DNA of 64,000 nt, from contig QCXZ01000138.1 of the NCBI GenBank assembly GCA_025024175.1, forward strand, positions 49,695,092 through 49,759,091, written 5' to 3'. Shown here piece by piece: positions 11,771 to 22,899 of this stretch. Both the position numbers and the translations under genes were made by a program. The DNA is from Rhyzopertha dominica (taxonomy: Eukaryota > Arthropoda > Insecta > Coleoptera > Bostrichidae). A model generated the notes under the pieces. The model saw nothing but the letters and a program-made list of their open reading frames with translations, was not told the origin of the DNA and did no database searches. Every line of letters begins with the position of its first letter. Position 1 is the first letter of the stretch.

Positions 11771-13055
11771 GACTGTTTTATGCTATGATATGATTGCTGA
11801 ATTCCTTAGATAATAAGGACTCAAATGAAACAAAAAATGCAAGTGGTTCTATTAAAAAACTATTTGATGCCGTCATATTTACATTATAGAATGCCCAATC
11901 GTGTTCAAAGAAAGCTCTTTTTAATTCTTAAGTTATCCGCTACAGAATTTGAATTTTATACGTTACTTTATCGTTAATATGTGTATAAAAAACATTCAAA
12001 TCCAGTATATTTGTTGGAAAAAATTTTTCAATAAAAATCGATGTCTTATTCGTTAAACATCCATTCTTATTTTTTCGTATATGGTCACATTTTATAAACT
12101 ACATGTCAAAATTCAGTTTTCTTTAGATTTGGCACGACGTGTATTTTACTTTCAAATGTACCTAGTATCCAAACTTATATCAAAGAAGAAAAATAATAAA
12201 TTTAATTAATTCATCTATTTCAATAAACGGGGTATATTAGTTGCGTTCCTATTAAGATGTAACTTTTGTAACCATAAAGCGTTTCTATTTTTTCTGTCGG
12301 TTCAAACTGTGTCATGATACAAGACAAAACGAATGAAATTTTATGGTGAACCGGTGTCAGAATTACGAAAGCTGACCTTTGTCGAAATCGAAACCATTGT
12401 ACCTTTTGTGATTTAGTTCATTATCAAAGAAATACGAGTAACAGGGGTAAAAGGATAACCTTTTTTAATTGTATATATTATACAATAAATAACTTTGTTG
12501 CATTTTCAAAATGAGGATGTCTAATTTTTGGTTTGTTTCAGACAGTTAATTTGGTACTAATCAATACTTATATTCTGCTTTGTACGGGCTTAAATGGATT
12601 TAAGATCATTGATATAAAAGAACTTGATGCGCAGCTTTTCAACACAGAAATTGTAAAAAATAAGAACTTGATCGTGATCTTTATTTTACTTGTTTCACTT
12701 TTGACACAGAAGAGCAAAATCCTAACTTAGGTACATCTCACAAGTCAAAATAACACTCTATTTTGCAGCATCCTTGTGAAAATGATTGCAACATTCACTT
12801 TTTTGCCTTTTTCTTATTCGAAGCTACCTATACTTTTACCAAGTAACTTACAAGCGTCCTACTGAACTGTAGGGAAATAGCGTTTTCACCAGTAGTTTTT
12901 AAGACTTGATGACTTGATAAACCTTTCTTGTTTTCAAAAAGAGTACGATAAGTTTTATGTTGTTTTAAAAAGCAAAAATCGGTTCGGTAAAGCCATATCT
13001 AACTGCCTTAAAACACATTTTATTATAAATTGAAAACTGATCCATACTTCTCTAT
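11771..13055. other. AT-rich spacer
   Basis: No gene, RNA or clear repeat is supported here. Confidence 0.35.
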
Positions 13056-13565
13056 GTGGAGTTATTAATAATTAATTCCTCTTCAAGGAAATTATGATTG
13101 AAGTGAAATCCGCTTTACTCTTTAAATTGTAAAGCGCTTTCGGCTAGAGTTAGCAGAAAAAAGAAACATTTACAAACAGTTTGACAAGGTCATAAAAACA
13201 TAGAAACAAGCAAACTTGACCACAAACTAACGAAACTAAACTCTATCATTACACAAATTCCGTACTATCAGGCCAACTCCCATCGTTACAATCAATTTAA
13301 GTCAAATAATTCAATACCAAATTCTTGTAACGTTAGAGTTGGTTTAATAGTACCGAATTTATGTAATGATAGGGTTTCGTTTCTTTAGTTTGTGGTCAAG
13401 TTTGCTTGTTTCTATGTTTTTGACTTTGTCAAACTGTTTGTAAAAGTTCCTTTTTTCTGTTGATTGTACTGACGATGGTTACTTGTTAGCCGGAAGCGTT
13501 TTACAATTTAATTTTTCATTATTTTTCATTTCAAGCATAATTACCTTAAAGAAAAATTAATTCAT
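13056..13565. repeat. foldback element, about 240-bp arms
   Basis: The left arm (about 13056-13285) and right arm (about 13325-13565) are near-perfect reverse complements. For example, AAACTTGACCACAAACTAA near 13210-13230 faces TTAGTTTGTGGTCAAGTTT near 13386-13404, and TTTACAAACAGTTTGACAA faces TTGTCAAACTGTTTGTAAA. The loop is about 40 bases. The RNA would form one long hairpin. It is most likely a foldback or MITE insertion; no open frame is present. Confidence 0.8.
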
Positions 13566-13660
13566 TTTATTGTTATAATTCGAAAACAACAATTTGTAGA
13601 AAAAGATAAGCTGTATTATATCTAATAAAATTTAACGAAATCTGCATCATCTATAGTTAT

Positions 13661-13725
13661 ATGTGGGAGCATTTAAAATACAAAAAGTGCATAAAATTAT
13701 ACTCATTAAATAGCTCCCACATTTA
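13661..13725. repeat. short inverted repeat
   Basis: ATGTGGGAGCATTTAA near 13661-13676 faces TTAAATAGCTCCCACAT near 13706-13722, separated by about 30 bases. Small hairpin of unknown origin. Confidence 0.6.
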
Positions 13726-13799
13726 CTGATACATGACTAAGAAAAAGGAAATATATATTATTAATTAAAATAAAAAACACGCAACTTCTTTACCCTGGA

Positions 13800-14070
13800 C
13801 GCATAAAACTGACATTTTGATTTTAGAATACGACACCTTAAGTATTTTTACGTCAAAAAGTACCCTCGGTTCATATGGATAGAGTTAACAGCTTTGGAGA
13901 AAATTTCAAGTTTCACTTTCTTATTGGTTTATTATTGTGCATCCATAAAGAAATTGCAATTTTCTCAAAAAATGGTTAGCCTTATCGATATGAACCAATA
14001 GTACCTTTTTTACGTAAAAATACTCAAGATTTTTTTCAGAATATCATGAAGTTGCAGGATGTGATTTTTA
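13800..14070. repeat. inverted-repeat (hairpin) element
   Basis: The block GTATTTTTACGTCAAAAAGTACC near 13842-13864 followed by GGTTCATATGGATA pairs with TATCGATATGAACCAATAGTACCTTTTTTACGTAAAAATAC near 13982-14022. Pairing weakens outward to about 13800 and 14070. It is the third hairpin repeat within about 1 kb and has no coding content. Confidence 0.6.
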
Positions 14071-14439
14071 TGAGCCTCATTTTTCATTGTTTTTATTGGG
14101 GTTATTTGATATCTTCAAGTATTAAAAATTCGTTTATTTTTCATGTGTTCTAATGTTGTATTCATTTTATGTTTTTGCGAATGCACGAATGGTCATAATT
14201 CACAGCATCTAATGAGTTGGGTCAATACGTTATTTTCTCAAAACAATTGCAAAATTGGTCTGATTTCATCAAATTTGCAGGTGAAGTAAAAACCTTATTA
14301 GTTTGTTTGAATTAAACAAAGACATCTTCAACACCGTTACGTTTTTATTTTTCCAAACGTTTTATACAGATAACAATAATTCCTATACAATTTATTTGTT
14401 GAAGAAGTCGCATAGCCAAAATTAACACTGAAAATGACC

Positions 14440-14900
14440 ATAAAATTTAAAAATTTATTTAGTCCAGTTCCAGCAAACCTAACCTCGAACCAACAACGAA
14501 CCCTGCCACCACCACTCACCCTCTCGGAAAACCAAAACTATCGCCTCGTCGTACGCATTTCCTCCTCGGCCGCTCTCCACCTCGCCCCCGGGTTTTTCTC
14601 ACCCCCGACGGCCCCTACCCCCAGCTGTTTACACCCGATTGCCGACCCAAGTGGCCACTCGAACGCGATGGCTCCACGAGTGAGTTTTATCGATCTTTGA
14701 GCGTCGCGACGCCCTCTTTTCCGTGCCGAGCGCCGTTCAGGACTAAATCGGCCTTCGTGCGGCACCCTTTGATATAGTGCCGCGCCAGTAACCACCTGTC
14801 CGTAATTCGCGGGGCGTCGCGACGACTCGCGTCCTCTCGTCGCAGCGGCGTCGTCGTTTCGGATTTTTGTAAGCTCTCGATGGACCTGGCGACGCGTAGT
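14440..14900. promoter_or_regulatory. GC-rich, CpG-bearing island, candidate promoter and 5' exons
   Basis: This is the most GC- and CpG-rich stretch of the window, set in AT-rich DNA. On the minus strand a strong donor GAGAGG/GTGAGTGG falls at 14520/14519. On the plus strand GGATTTTT/GTAAGCTC gives a donor at 14869. This is what a promoter with untranslated first exons looks like, possibly in both directions. The minus-strand exon could splice to the peptidase exon whose acceptor lies at 11201. The translated frames look like chance open frames caused by high GC. Confidence 0.45.
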
Positions 14901-15393
14901 AAAAAATGTATGGAGATTGTTGGTTAAATGCGTTCCTGGATGTTGCTACACATTGATATAGTTCAATTTTATAGTTTTCTTTGTTACCGAACGATTTTCG
15001 AAGAAAGCGACAGACCCTTCATATCTTTCCTCCATTTCCTCATCCACATCTTTCTTCTTATCCTTCCCATTCTCCCTGTCCCTCTCTCATTGCTCCTTTA
15101 ACTTCAGTTACACCTATTTTTGCTTTTGTTTATGCCCTCTTTATCTTTCTTCACCACCAGTATAGTAATACAACTTTCTTACTGTTATTACAACCCTGCA
15201 ATAAAAGTTATCTTTCATCTCGAACAGCAGGCGGCCCTTCACAAGTTACCGCAAATAACCGGATTACCATAAATGTAGGTCCGATTTTCGGAAGATGGTT
15301 AAGCAGGGTCGGGTTATTTAAAGTTCACAACCGGTCAGACCAAAACTAACATTCAGTCTTAGTATTTCTGTGCGCGAGACAAGAGAAGCGAAA
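14901..15393. other. spacer
   Basis: Pyrimidine-rich stretch at 15010-15140, otherwise unremarkable. No gene is recognised. Confidence 0.3.
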
Positions 15394-16071
15394 AATGTTC
15401 CGTTCTTGGGAAAAAGCTGCTCCAAGTACCACTCAGAATGAAGTTGCTGACGCTGACATGGGAGTGCAAATTGAAGAAAACAAGAGGAATAGTCGTTACC
15501 TTACCCAAGATGCCAAAGAAATCATAAAAAATGTATACAATTTTTGATAAAAAAAGAGTGCAGAGCTCCGTTAAAAGTGACAAGTGAAATGGTTGGTGTC
15601 CCCTACACGACTGTGAGAGATATTATTGAAAATAAAGGCAATTTAAGAAAATCACGCAATTCGGAGAAATTTCTAAATATATTAAAGTTAAAGTTACCAA
15701 AAAAGATAATAATAAATCTCAACATACCTAAACAATATCCAGTTGATGAACTAGCGAAAGGATATGGACATATAGTTATGCGTTTGCCACCGTACTATTG
15801 CGTCCTAAACTCAACTGGATTAGTGTGGAGTACGCTTAAAAAAGGAATACGAAGAAACAATACATGTCCGCGTTTAAGTTCGGGAGTTATAGATTTAGTG
15901 CGTAGAGAGGTAAGTAGTATAACGAAAGAACTATTGAAAAGCTGTATTAAGCATGTTATTGAAATTGAAAATAGCTATGTATACTCAAATTTTCAATATT
16001 TTATAATACATGTTAATGATGATGCTAGCAGTGATTCAGAATTTGACAGTAGTGATGATGATAATAATTAA
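15394..16071 (+). pseudogene. core-deleted IS630/Tc1-like transposase, family B
   Basis: The frame starts at 15394 (MFRSWEKAAPSTTQNE), hits a stop at 15547, and continues in another frame from 15544 to 16071. The second part has a helix-turn-helix piece (SEMVGVPYTTVRDIIENKG), then jumps straight to the C-terminal end of the catalytic fold: GYGHIVMRLPPYYCVLNSTG, where related transposases have LNPIE. The expected catalytic Glu is Gly here. It ends in an acidic tail (DDASSDSEFDSSDDDNN), usual for this insect family. The central DD part, of the order of 100-150 residues, is missing, so the protein cannot catalyse transposition. The 175-codon open frame suggests recent origin or use of the remaining DNA-binding part. 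Confidence 0.6.
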
Positions 16072-16860
16072 TATATTTAAGTTATGTCGGTGTAAACTTG
16101 TTAGACTTTTTTGTAAAAATATAATAGATGTATGGAATTATTTTTTTGTATTTAGAGCTTTACATAAATAATATATATATTTTTTTATTATTTTCTTTTA
16201 AAATACTTGTCTTTTATTTACATATTTAGTTATGTTAACCGTTAACCGCATGTTTCCAATAGTTAAAAGATTGTAAAAATATTAAAATGTACTGTTTATA
16301 ATTTTCGGCTAGCGCAGCATTCAACATTTTCACAGAATATAAATATTACAGGAATGTTAGAAATCAAAATAAAAATATTTAGGAATGCGATATATTGCTT
16401 TGCATATTAAAAAATGCTCAGATGTGCATGTTGTCTAGTTAGATTACAAATTTCATTATAACTAGATATACTTTGCTTGGGCAAAATTTTGAGACACTAC
16501 TTAGAATAATATACACTACACAAACAAAAAACTAGTTTTAAAACGGCTTACAGCCGGCACTGTAAATTTGCAAAATCACAAAGAGAGGGTTTGATTTATG
16601 AGGGGTCGCGTGTCGTTCCAACTGTGCCTGTAAATGAAGGGTAAATAGTATTGCAGGGTTGTAAGAACGTAACGGTAAGAGAGTTGCATTACTATACCTC
16701 GTATCCATGCTTCGTTTTGTTCTTGTTCCCCTTTACCTTTACCCCTTTATAAACGAAAAGCATGTGTCGAAATTCCTACTATTGTGCATGATTGTAATGG
16801 TACAGCATTTAATTATTTTGATATGTCAGTATTCTTCGAAGTACTTTTCATCCGTATTTG
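16072..16860. other. AT-rich spacer
   Basis: TA-rich run at about 16170-16190. No gene, tRNA or clear repeat. Confidence 0.35.
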
Positions 16861-18141
16861 TTGACTGGAATTCCATTTATCGCAAGAGTTCATCTCGATT
16901 GGCTACAAATAATTATGTATGTGCTCCCTCAATAACTGCGGACGATATTAGGAAAAAAGTACAAGCTCTTTCAAAACAGGGAATGGGCCCTGATATGATA
17001 CCAGTCATTTTCATAAAGGAAGGCATGGATAATCTGTTGGCTCCTTTTCAAATAATTTTCGATAAATCATTAAGGGAAGGTGTCTTTCCCAGAATCTGGA
17101 AAACTTCTGTGGTCTCGCCTATCTTTAAATCAGGCATAGGAGTTTTGTTGCTAGTTACCGCCCAGTGTCAAAACTGTGCATTTTTGATAAAAATTTTTGG
17201 ATCAATTATATACGATCATATCTTCTTCCACGTTCTAACTTGTTTGTGTACAAGGACAAGTGGACAATCAACAACAGGTTGACAGCATTTACACTGATTT
17301 CAGCAAAGCGTTTGATAAAATTAATCATTTTACAATGCTTAATAAATTGGAAGACATTGGTGTGTGTGATTCACTTCTTGCATGCTTTGAATAGTATTTG
17401 TTTGATAGGAGTCAGTTTGTGAAGATTGGTAGGGTTAAGTCTCATCGAGTAGAAATAACTTCAGGTGTTCCTTAAGGATCACATCGAGATCCTTTGTTGT
17501 TTAATATCTATATAAATGACATTTCCAATTGTTTCAAACATTCAAATTTTTTAATGTATACCGATGATTTAAAAATCAATCGTTGTGTTTCTTCTCTAGA
17601 CAACTGCAAACTTCTCCAGGAGGATATTGAAAGGCTGCAATCCTACTGCCAGAGTAATAGCCTTTTCTTTAATACTGATAAATGTCGCACAATATCATTT
17701 ACCAGGAATAAGAGCATTATAAAATTTGATTATAGTGTAAACAGTAGCTTGTTGAATAGGGTAAATTCAATTAGAGACCTGAGTGTTGTATTTCATTCAA
17801 AGATGCTATTTGGTGAACATATTTCCTATATTGTAAGGAAGGGAAATAATAGTCTAGGATTTATTTTTAGAGTTTGTTTTAAATTTAGGAAAAGCAAATC
17901 TTTTAATTCTTTGTTCATGGCTTACGTCAATAGTATTTTGAACTATGCTTCGGTTATTTGGAATTCCCAATATATTGTGTATATTAATAGCCTTGGATGG
18001 ATTCAGAACAAATTCCTTAGATATGTCGCTTATAAGCTTCGTATACATCTGCAGAGTACTGATCTCATACGTGAACACTTTCGCATGCTGCCTCAGGAGC
18101 AGCAGTTTTGCAGATCGCCGTTATCTGCACAGCATTTGTAA
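16861..18141 (+). mobile_element. non-LTR retrotransposon (LINE) reverse transcriptase remnant
   Basis: Parts of a non-LTR RT appear in order across three frames: a finger region (ADDIRKKVQALSKQGMGPDM, from about 16938; then VFPRIWKTSVVSPIFKSG to about 17140); YTDFSKAFDKINHFTMLNKL near 17286-17345; and GVP-stop-GSHRDPLLFNIY from about 17465. Next is the catalytic block MYTDDLKINRC near 17554-17586, where the usual A/V before DD is Thr. The thumb region follows to about 18141. The layout matches CR1/Jockey-type elements of insects. The 5' end (endonuclease) is absent. In-frame stops and frameshifts near 17150, 17280 and 17475 make it inactive. Confidence 0.75.
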
Positions 18142-19578
18142 TGGTGGCAGTGGACTCGACAGTTATTTTAAGTATGTTGTTTTCTGCTTTCTGCTGAATA
18201 TGTAGTCCATTCATTACACTCTATAAAACTTCACCTTTCATGCTCTTTTTTAAATCATGGTGTAGGATAATAATTCCGGTGAATTCAATAATTTGGAGCA
18301 AAGTAACCCCAGTTTACGGTAGCTCGACGAACGATTTAGTGCGATTGCAACTTTTTTTTCCAAAAGTGGTATGCTACTACCCAAGCACAATCAAGAGTAA
18401 TAAACCATTAACGCGAGATTTCTCTCATCCCAACTGGGATTGACTCAGGGATCTAGAGGCTCGGTAAAACACGACATGAAAAGTAGGTACAATTTTGAAT
18501 GAATTGCATTGACGTGAAAAGTCTCGGTTAATCTTGGACAAAAGTCTAATGCCAATTTGGTCTCGTCAGAGTCGCGCACTTTCGAACAACAATAATTGAT
18601 GACAACGTATAAAAAATCGTTTATCAAGATCTTATGACTAAAATTTTCGGTGTTTGTATCTTATTTACTTCAAGCGGATCTAAGCCAATAAGACCTTACG
18701 TAAATAACATTTTAGTGTTTGATTTATACAATGAGGTTTCACTTTATTAGTGTTAACCTTTATAGGTAAAATGAAAGTTCTAATCCATTGTGAAAATAAG
18801 ATGAGCTTAGCAATTTTGAATACTTACCTGTTGGTTCTTGTGCTGATCGATTTGTTGTTGGTGTGATATTAAGTTTTACAAAAATTAAAAAAGCATCCTT
18901 TTTAAGACTAACAATTCTTCTTCAAAAAGTATTATGATTCAATTATATTTTATTGGTTTTATATTTTCCATTATTCTTTTCGTTTTTTTACACTCAGCTT
19001 CATGTGGAGACCAAGGAGTGTCGATTCTCAAAACGTCGAAGAGTGAGGAATTCCAAAGCGCATTCAGCATTCGTGACCATTTGTCGGCTGATTGTAAACA
19101 CCTTATTTTAAATGCAAAAATATTGAGAATGACACAAGTTACTCATTCCACAATTCTGGAAATGGCACGTTTTAAACAAACAACAAAATGGGTTGATAAC
19201 CGAAGTCATAAACAAAAAAACTGAGTAAACAGTCAACAAGAACATCACAACATATAAATATCTAGCTTCTAAAACATTGATTCCAATCAAAATTGATCAA
19301 TATTCTCTACAGTAAAATCTACTACAAACACAAATATACTAAACATAAATGTAGCAGAGTAAAAATCTAAAATCGAACAAGTTGCAGACAAAATATACGG
19401 ACGGTGTATAGAAATAACTTTTAATACTAAATGGTTAGTTTACAATCTGAATCCATTAATGTAGAGATAATGGATAATTTTGTAGTTTTTTGTATATTGC
19501 GGCCTTTATTATCAAGGAAACAAACTGACTGATTTTGTTGTATCATTCAAAGTTTTATTAAATCTCTCTATTAATATA
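18142..19578. other. spacer; no supported gene
   Basis: A 96-codon plus-strand frame at 18934-19224 begins with a hydrophobic segment but has no family match or splice context, so it is not called as a gene. The rest is AT-rich. Confidence 0.35.
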
Positions 19579-19964
19579 CACTGAGGGACAAAAAAAGTGG
19601 CGCACCTGAAATTTTGCCAAAGTTCAAACTGCAATATCTCGTGAACGCGTTGTTGGATTTTTATGAGTTTTTTTTTCATTTGTAGACCACACTATCTAGA
19701 TTATTCAGTTTGGTCGCAACACCATTTTACTCTACTAGTCTTCAAATGACAGTTGATGATCTACGCAATTGTTTTTTTGTCTATTTTTGAAGTTTTCTGT
19801 GGAGTACATACGATTTTTAAGCAATAAGACATAAACACATCTGTGTAGCCCAATCTTTCCTAAATCCAACGCTTTTTTTTTGAAGCATTTATCTCGAAAA
19901 ATAACGGAGATACAGCGCTAGAAACAAACTACTGCATTTCGTTCGTATAGAGTGCAATGTCTGG
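19579..19964. repeat. left long terminal inverted repeat of Tc1-type element
   Basis: About 385 bp, nearly identical in reverse complement to 21426-21810. It contains the inner block TATCTCGAAAAATAACGGAG shared by both ends. Confidence 0.9.
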
Positions 19965-20126
19965 AGAACGTTCTGAAACCATTTTTTCAGTGGCAAGAGA
20001 CTAAAAACGAGTCAGCTGAGAACAATTTAATCAAACAGAACAAATAAAACACAAACAAACAAACAGAACAAACAGAATGTTGTAGAGCAGGGAAAATATC
20101 AACTTCTAAAAAACACCGCACATTAA

Positions 20127-21149
20127 CTAATATCGCGTATTTCCTCCTCTTGCTTGAATGACGGCTTCCATACGTCTGGGCATACTTGCAATCAAATTTG
20201 CAACCGTCTGTTGGGGGAAGTCCTCCCATTCGTCCACTAAAGCCTCACCCAACTGATAAAGATTTACTGGTGCAACCCTCCTGCTACGAATTCTTCTGCC
20301 CAGTTCGTCCCACACGTGCTCGATGGGATTAATATATGGACTCCTGGCTGGCCACTGGAGACGTTCGATGCCCACTTCATCCAAATACTGAGTCACAATT
20401 CGTGCAGTGTGAGGCCGTGCGTTGTCTTGCATAAACAAGAAATCGTTTCCAACAAACGGAGCAAACGGTACCACATGCTCTTCCAAGACATTTATGTATG
20501 CCTCTGCTGTTAATGCGTTCCGTGGAAGCACGCAAAGTTCTGTCTTGGCATTGAAGGAAATGCCAGCCCATATCATGACGGAGCCACCCCCAAAACTCTC
20601 CCTTTCCGAAAACATCCCCTGTTGGTATCGTTCTCCGTCTCTCCTCCACAATCTTTCTCGTCCATCGGGTGAATACAGACAAAACCGGGACTCGTCAGAA
20701 AACAAGACTCGTGCCCAATCCTCCTCGTTCCAAGCTTGATGCAACCGCGCAAAATTCAGCCTAGCAACACGATGCTGCTGAAGAAGCCGTGGACCAGTTG
20801 CTGGTCTTCTGGATTTTAAACCTGCCGACTGCAGTCTGCGACAAACTGTTTTGTCCGAGACGAATGTTGCACGAATTTCTCGTAGTCTTCGGTTGGTGCT
20901 TACAGCCGTTTGTCTTCTGTCCCTTAAAGCTTCCAAGAGGATGAAGCGGTCGTCTGCACGGGATGTGCTTTTAGGACGTCCAGAGCCCCGTCGTCGTTCA
21001 CAATGGCCCGTTTCTCGATATCGTCGAATAGCCCTTCTCACAGTGGTTTCCGGCAATTCGACAGCTCTTGCCGCATACCTTTGGCTTCGACCATCTTCAA
21101 CCAGAGCCATTACGCGAGCCACTTGTTCTGTCGTTATTTGTAACGCCAT
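20127..21149 (-). CDS. intact Tc1-type DD34E transposase
   Basis: A 340-residue transposase that would bind the element's inverted repeats and carry out cut-and-paste transposition in the nucleus. Residues about 1-120 form a paired-like bipartite DNA-binding region: a helix-turn-helix at 8-48, the GRPK minor-groove motif at 57-60, and a second helix-turn-helix. The catalytic triad is complete: Asp152 in LFSDESRF, Asp242 in FMQDNARPH and Glu277 in INPIEHVW, with 34 residues between the last two. The usual SPDLNPIE reads SPYINPIE, so the conserved Asp before LNPIE is Tyr. The frame runs from ATG at 21149 to the stop without interruption, and the length is normal for the family. The gene is the only one in its element and lies alone between the long inverted repeats. 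Confidence 0.93.
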   Translation of the reverse strand: MALQITTEQVARVMALVEDGRSQRYAARAVELPETTVRRAIRRYRETGHCERRRGSGRPKSTSRADDRFILLEALRDRRQTAVSTNRRLREIRATFVSDKTVCRRLQSAGLKSRRPATGPRLLQQHRVARLNFARLHQAWNEEDWARVLFSDESRFCLYSPDGRERLWRRDGERYQQGMFSERESFGGGSVMIWAGISFNAKTELCVLPRNALTAEAYINVLEEHVVPFAPFVGNDFLFMQDNARPHTARIVTQYLDEVGIERLQWPARSPYINPIEHVWDELGRRIRSRRVAPVNLYQLGEALVDEWEDFPQQTVANLIASMPRRMEAVIQARGGNTRY

Positions 21150-21425
21150 TTCGACACTGTGTTTGACACATGATAAACGTCACCTCATCACAATAACTTG
21201 ATCAGCCTACTCGAAAATCAAAAATCCAATTACAACGCGACAGGTGAACAAAGAGGATAATTTCCACAAAGATTTTTCAAAACTGCTGGCATTGTGCATT
21301 TAAACTGTAATTTCGGAGATATAAAGCCATTCTATGCTCAATTTGCAACAAGAGTGTTTCATACATTTTCGAAGGATTCCGGCATATCAATAAAAAAAGT
21401 TTGTTCAAATCTGCTAAACCGATCT

Positions 21426-21810
21426 TCAGACCTTGCACTCTATACGAACGAAATGCAGTAGTTTGTTTCTAGCGCTGTATCTCCGTTATTTTTCGAGATA
21501 AATGCTTCAAAAAAAAAGCGTTGGATTTAGGAAAGATTGGGCTACACAGATGTGTTTTTGTCTTATTGCTTAAAAATCGTATGTACTCCACAGAAAACTT
21601 CAAAAATAGACAAAAAAACAATTGCGTAGATCATCAACTGTCATTTGAAGACTAGTAGAGTAAAATGGTGTTGCGACCAAACTGAATAATCTAGATAGTG
21701 TGGTCTACAAATGAAAAAAAAACTCATAAAAATCCAACAAAACGTTCACGAGATATTGCAGTTTGAACTTTGGCAAAATTTCAGGTGCGCCACTTTTTTT
21801 GTCCCTCAGA
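21426..21810. repeat. right long terminal inverted repeat of Tc1-type element
   Basis: Partner of 19579-19964. It ends in GTCCCTCAGA before the TA target site. Confidence 0.9.
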
Positions 21811-22075
21811 TAAATAAATGTTACCCATGACATAAAAAAGAAAGAAAAATCGGCATACTTTTGTCGTGTCTACATTAAGGATCTATTGAAAGTTTTCGAT
21901 CAATTCTAATTTTTTGTTTATTCGAATTGTAAACAATTACTTATTGTTAATTGTCAATAAAAAAAACATATGTGGGTATCTCTTAATAGAAAAAATAATT
22001 ATATCAGAAAATTGTTCATGAAATACCATGTATTATGTACTTATTAGAAGTTTGTAATTGCTGGTAAGTATTAAT

Positions 22076-22390
22076 TTAAAGGAAGTAAGCGATATCTTTT
22101 GACCCCTTTATAGGGACGCTGCTGGCAATGTTCAAGCCTCCTTTGATGTCCGTACCCACTATTTTTAAGCTCATTGGAGTAATCAGCTTGAGTGACTCTT
22201 TTTTATTGTGCTTTATTTTCTGTTTGCGGATGTGTTTTTGTCGAAGCAATTTTTCCCGAGCGATTTGCTTAGTAAAAAGGGGGTATCCCTGCAAATTATG
22301 AACGGGTGGCTCCGAATATCGACGTCGTTTTTTATCCAGTGCTTCGTATAGGCAGCACAAGGTGCTTTGTGTCGTTGCTTGCTAACATAC
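22076..22390 (-). CDS. open frame of unknown function
   Basis: A minus-strand frame of roughly 100 codons encodes a basic protein (for example LDKKRRRYSEPP and REKLLRQKHIRKQKIKH) ending in KGSKDIAYFL. It has no ATG at its start and opens just after a TTAG that could be a weak splice acceptor at about 22383, so if real it would be a last exon. No upstream exon or family match is seen. The lysine- and arginine-rich composition is more protein-like than most chance frames of this AT-rich region, but coding status is unproven. Confidence 0.25.
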
Positions 22391-22880
22391 TTTTTCTAAT
22401 TTTCTAACTAAATTTACACTTATGTGTAAATGTACATTTAATAATAATTAATGTAAATTTGCAGATAAAAAAATATTTTGTGATCCTTTAGAGTTTAAAG
22501 CCATCGTAGGTAATGCTTTTTGTGACGAGGGTAAAACATAGTGTATTTATTATATTATTCACTTTATATAACGTACTTATTTAATTCTTCACAAAGAAAG
22601 GCACTTTTGGCAATTAGCTAAAGTGTTTAATAAATAGTAATAGGTGCTATAACTTATTATGGTCTATCCTTTCTTTTCTGTTTCCATTATATTCATTTCA
22701 ATTCAGTGTACATGTATATGGTAGAAAAATTACAGACATTACCAATAGGAGAATAATAAAATAATAAGAAAACTAAGCAACATATATTTCTTTTAAGAGT
22801 ATTTTGGAATGTAGCTAATGCAACTGAAAAAAAATAGGTGTTTTTTAATCAGAGTTATACAAATTAAAAAATCCTGCAAA
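22391..22880. other. AT-rich spacer upstream of TRIM37
   Basis: No gene or repeat is supported. Confidence 0.3.
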
Positions 22881-22899
22881 ACTACTTAGAATGCTCAAC

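Larger units (their letters stand above)
19579..21810 (-). mobile_element. complete Tc1-type transposon with long inverted repeats
   Basis: The 2.2-kb element is flanked by TA at 19577-19578 and 21811-21812. The ends share CTGAGGGACAAAAAAAGTGG. The inverted repeats run about 385 bp (19579-19964 and 21426-21810) and differ at only a handful of positions by eye, for example CGCGTTG against CGTTTTG near the outer third. Between them lies one intact transposase on the minus strand. Complete ends, TA target site and open frame suggest a recent insertion that may still be mobile. Tc1-type elements with inverted repeats of this length form a recognised subgroup. Confidence 0.9.

Noticed and set aside
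14434..14795. Open frames of 85-88 codons on both strands in the GC-rich island
   Set aside because: High GC lowers stop frequency. Composition is low-complexity Pro/Ser/Arg and splice donors cut through the frames.
16165..16195. TA-rich run as a possible replication origin or promoter
   Set aside because: Simple AT-richness is common throughout the window and gives no specific signal.
19162..19224. MARFKQTTK near the end of a plus-strand frame, similar to the histone H3 start MARTKQTARK
   Set aside because: Only about six residues agree and the following sequence has no histone character; taken as coincidence.
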